A DNA stretch of 64,000 nucleotides, taken from NCBI RefSeq assembly GCF_030122805.1, contig NZ_CP126080.1, positions 2,795,001-2,859,000 on the forward strand, in the 5' to 3' direction. Source of the stretch: Mesobacillus sp. AQ2. GTDB lineage: Bacteria; Bacillota; Bacilli; Bacillales; Cytobacillaceae. Shown here in pieces: positions 62,351 to 64,000 of this stretch. The position numbers and the translations under genes were made by a program. Under the pieces are notes generated by a model. That model was not told the origin of the DNA. It saw only the letters and a list, made by a program, of their open reading frames with translations, and searched no databases. Within the stretch, counting starts at the first letter, position 1, and every line of letters starts with the position of its first letter.

Positions 62351-62776
62351 CTTCTCTTTCCCGTAAAAATAAAGGAACCATACAGCGTGGTTTTGCTCAT
62401 CATATGCCGCACGTCTGAAAACCTCTTTTATGACCGGGTCGGCAGCTTCATCACCAATTTCATGATAAAAATCTACCGTCACTTGTTCATCATTAAAGGA
62501 TGCTTCAAGTCCCTGGATGTAAGTCCTCGCGCACTCTTCAGTCATCTTAAGCTGAGGCTGCTTTCCCGTAAGAGCGGAATAAATTTGAGAAAACTGTTGC
62601 AAATGTTTTTTTTCATCATTCAATATTTCATTGATTCGCTTTTTCTGTTCTTCATTCGGTGCCATTGCTGCTAGCTCAGCGTAACACTTCGTAGCAGTAT
62701 ATTCTCCATTGATGGCTTTGGTTATGTCATTGATTAATTTTTGATTTTGCCTATAATGATCATAATAAGGATACAT
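62348..62776 (-). CDS. Ferritin-like/rubrerythrin-like protein
   Basis: ATG 62776 with GGGGAGGATTGAG upstream gives 142 residues. Four-helix bundle with metal ligands ExxH-like: INGEYTATKCYAELAAMAPNEEQKKRI and NDEKKHLQQF in the first half, EQVTVDFYHEIGDEAADP and DEQNHAVWF in the second. Such proteins bind di-iron and detoxify peroxide or oxygen; role here is inferred. Confidence 0.75.
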   Translation of the reverse strand: MYPYYDHYRQNQKLINDITKAINGEYTATKCYAELAAMAPNEEQKKRINEILNDEKKHLQQFSQIYSALTGKQPQLKMTEECARTYIQGLEASFNDEQVTVDFYHEIGDEAADPVIKEVFRRAAYDEQNHAVWFLYFYGKEK

Positions 62777-62837
62777 CTCAATCCTCCCCAAGTTATTTAT
62801 AACAGTGTATGGAGAGGATCTGACTGATGTGCCTGTA

Positions 62838-63431
62838 TCATGCTTTTCCCTCGTATTCAACGAAGATACCCTTGAAGTATTTCTTTTCTCTTGTCATCTC
62901 TATTCCGGATTCTCTCATGTAACGGCCGGTATCCCGATTCAAATGACAGCCGTCACACAGTCTCTTCCAAGCAGGCGTGAGGAAATCCTGCAGGGCGGCA
63001 AGGGATTTGGATTCCGTCCTTACATGTTCGAATAGGACAATCCTGCCTCCCTTTTTGCATACTCTTTTCATTTCTTTAAATACTTGGCGGGGTTCCTCGA
63101 CGGAACATAAAACTAGAGTAGCGACCACTGTATCGAACTCTCCATCACTAAATGGAAGCGACTCGGCCATCCCCTTATGGAATTCAACTTGCAAACCATT
63201 CTTTTCAGCTTGTTCTTGTGCCTGCTCAAGCATATACGGATTTGGTTCAATGGAAACAAGCCTATCCACTTTTCCTTTTGAATAATATGGATAATTAGCC
63301 CCTGTACCTGCACCAATCTCAAGTATTTTCCCCTCTAGACCAGAAATGATATTTTTCCTCACATGCGCAATCCATCTTTTTTCAAGCGGACTCATTAGCG
63401 TGTCATAAAAAGAAGCAAATAATTTTGCCAC
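62838..63431 (-). CDS. Class I SAM-dependent methyltransferase, UbiE-like
   Basis: 197 residues from GTG 63431 (GAGGAG seven nt upstream; frame open to 63464). Motif I GKILEIGAGTGANYPYY, post-I VDRLVSIEPNPYMLEQA and FDTVVATLVLCSVEEPRQVFKE. This layout is common in phospholipid and quinone methyltransferases. The C-terminus has GCHLNRDTGRYMRESGIEM, unusual for the family. Confidence 0.85.
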   Translation of the reverse strand: MAKLFASFYDTLMSPLEKRWIAHVRKNIISGLEGKILEIGAGTGANYPYYSKGKVDRLVSIEPNPYMLEQAQEQAEKNGLQVEFHKGMAESLPFSDGEFDTVVATLVLCSVEEPRQVFKEMKRVCKKGGRIVLFEHVRTESKSLAALQDFLTPAWKRLCDGCHLNRDTGRYMRESGIEMTREKKYFKGIFVEYEGKA

Positions 63432-63556
63432 AATAAAAGCTCCTCGCTGTTTTATTTCCCTCATTATATAAAAAATGGCCCCTGATAGCTAATGCCAGGC
63501 CAGGTATATCCTTTAAAGAAACAATTGATAACGCGAATACGATCTTGGACATGAAG

Positions 63557-63585
63557 AAAGACAGCCGTTATCAGGCTGCCTTAGT
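63557..63585 (-). terminator. Terminator of the dehydrogenase gene
   Basis: Minus strand GGCAGCC, loop TGATAAC, GGCTGTC followed by TTTCTTC, nine nt past the stop. Confidence 0.6.
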
Positions 63586-63593
63586 AAGTCTTA

Positions 63594-64000
63594 TCATGGT
63601 TTTAAAACTACTTTTATGCAATCATCTTTTCGGTCGTTAAATATATCATACCCTTTCGCTGCATCTTCGAGCGGGATTTTGTGGGTAATGATATCAGTTG
63701 GGTCGAATTCTCCATTCACAACCATATCAAAAAGCTTTGGCATGTAATGAATGACCGGAGCCTGTCCCATTTTCATCGTAATATTACGTTCGAAAAATCG
63801 GCCAAGCGGGAACATATTATATCTTAATCCATATACACCGGTAAGCTGGACTGTACCAAATTTGCGCACAGCTGTATGCGCAATTTCCAGCGCAGAAAGC
63901 GTTCCGCCCTGCAGCTTCAATTTTTGTTCAACTTTTTCCACCACTGATTTTTTCCCATCCATCCCTACACAATCGATGACGACATCCGCCCCGCCATTCG
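63594..64000 (-). CDS. Zinc-type alcohol dehydrogenase, N-terminus cut by window edge
   Basis: Only the C-terminal 135 residues are visible, reading in from the edge: NGGADVVIDCVG, the second half of the Rossmann fold, then VQLTGVYGLRYNMFPLGRFFERNITMKMGQAPV, split by a VVNGEFDPTDIITHKIPLEDAAKGYDIF block and ending IKVVLKP. It matches zinc-dependent medium-chain dehydrogenases (the glutathione-independent formaldehyde dehydrogenase type), though substrate cannot be set from this part. The open frame extends beyond 64000. Confidence 0.9.
   Translation of the reverse strand, partial: NGGADVVIDCVGMDGKKSVVEKVEQKLKLQGGTLSALEIAHTAVRKFGTVQLTGVYGLRYNMFPLGRFFERNITMKMGQAPVIHYMPKLFDMVVNGEFDPTDIITHKIPLEDAAKGYDIFNDRKDDCIKVVLKP

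Overview
The window looks like chromosome of a spore-forming, low-to-moderate GC Firmicute of the Bacillaceae (Bacillus/Mesobacillus-like). The basis is B. subtilis-type gene sets and orders (hutPHUIG, ykoFEDC under a TPP riboswitch, ccpN-PDRP-ppdK, a yjgCD-like formate dehydrogenase pair, MocR/EamA divergent pair), strong GGAGG ribosome binding sites with frequent TTG/GTG starts, T-box and Rho-independent terminator control, and several spore-surface and spore-lytic proteins. No rRNA or tRNA gene was recognised. The + strand left edge cuts argS and the right edge cuts an alcohol dehydrogenase.

The most interesting content is a selenocysteine theme. selB (11627-13513, minus) encodes the Sec-specific elongation factor. 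Two small genes within 10 kb of it each carry one in-frame UGA exactly where their families have the redox cysteine: an OsmC/Ohr-like peroxidase (3457-3927, minus) and a thioredoxin-fold protein with a U-x-x-C motif (10102-10431, plus). In both, a GC-rich hairpin follows the UGA and places a GG in its apical loop 27-28 nt after the UGA, which is bacterial SECIS geometry. The large formate dehydrogenase (52361-55318), with its FdhD factor and DUF1641 partner, uses Cys instead. selA, selC and selD are not visible here.

Layout: 1-3.5 kb, T-box/argS, a GNAT, and an ECF sigma/anti-sigma pair with a matching ECF-type promoter. 3.5-10 kb, the OsmC selenoprotein, small proteins, methyltransferases, two Nudix hydrolases, a HIT protein and a second (orphan) DNA sliding clamp. 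10-13.7 kb, the thioredoxin selenoprotein, a 272-bp MITE with 12-bp terminal inverted repeats and 7-bp target duplication, a DUF3231 protein and selB. 13.7-20 kb, the complete histidine-degradation operon with a strong sigma-A promoter and a HutP-controlled terminator. 20.7-26 kb, a spore-surface cluster: a CotY/CotZ-type protein with a charged 29-residue repeat and four related SPOCS/CsxC-like proteins. 26-31.7 kb, an actin-like ATPase with a small partner, glutaminase, and a UbiB-family kinase. 31.8-32.45 kb, twelve 52-bp hairpin-forming tandem repeats, probably in the 3' UTR of a LysM-GH18 spore hydrolase. 33.8-48.6 kb, SUV3-like helicase, the PPDK operon, ExoA, MocR/EamA, a divergent cryptochrome/photolyase, a DUF3307/SatD pair with a palindromic operator, and a cyclophilin. 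48.7 kb, an unidentified structured small RNA. 49-55 kb, VanZ, GNAT, uracil-DNA glycosylase, FdhD and formate dehydrogenase. 55-64 kb, small unknowns, the TPP-regulated HMP/thiamine ECF transporter, a TsdA-like dihaem cytochrome c, a ferritin-like protein, a methyltransferase and the cut dehydrogenase.

Functional links that can be read: selB supplies the two redox selenoproteins; FdhD sulfurates the formate dehydrogenase; CcpN and PDRP control PPDK at transcriptional and post-translational levels; HutP senses histidine for the whole hut operon; TPP gates ykoFEDC. All identifications are from reading sequence and remembered family features; no database search was run.
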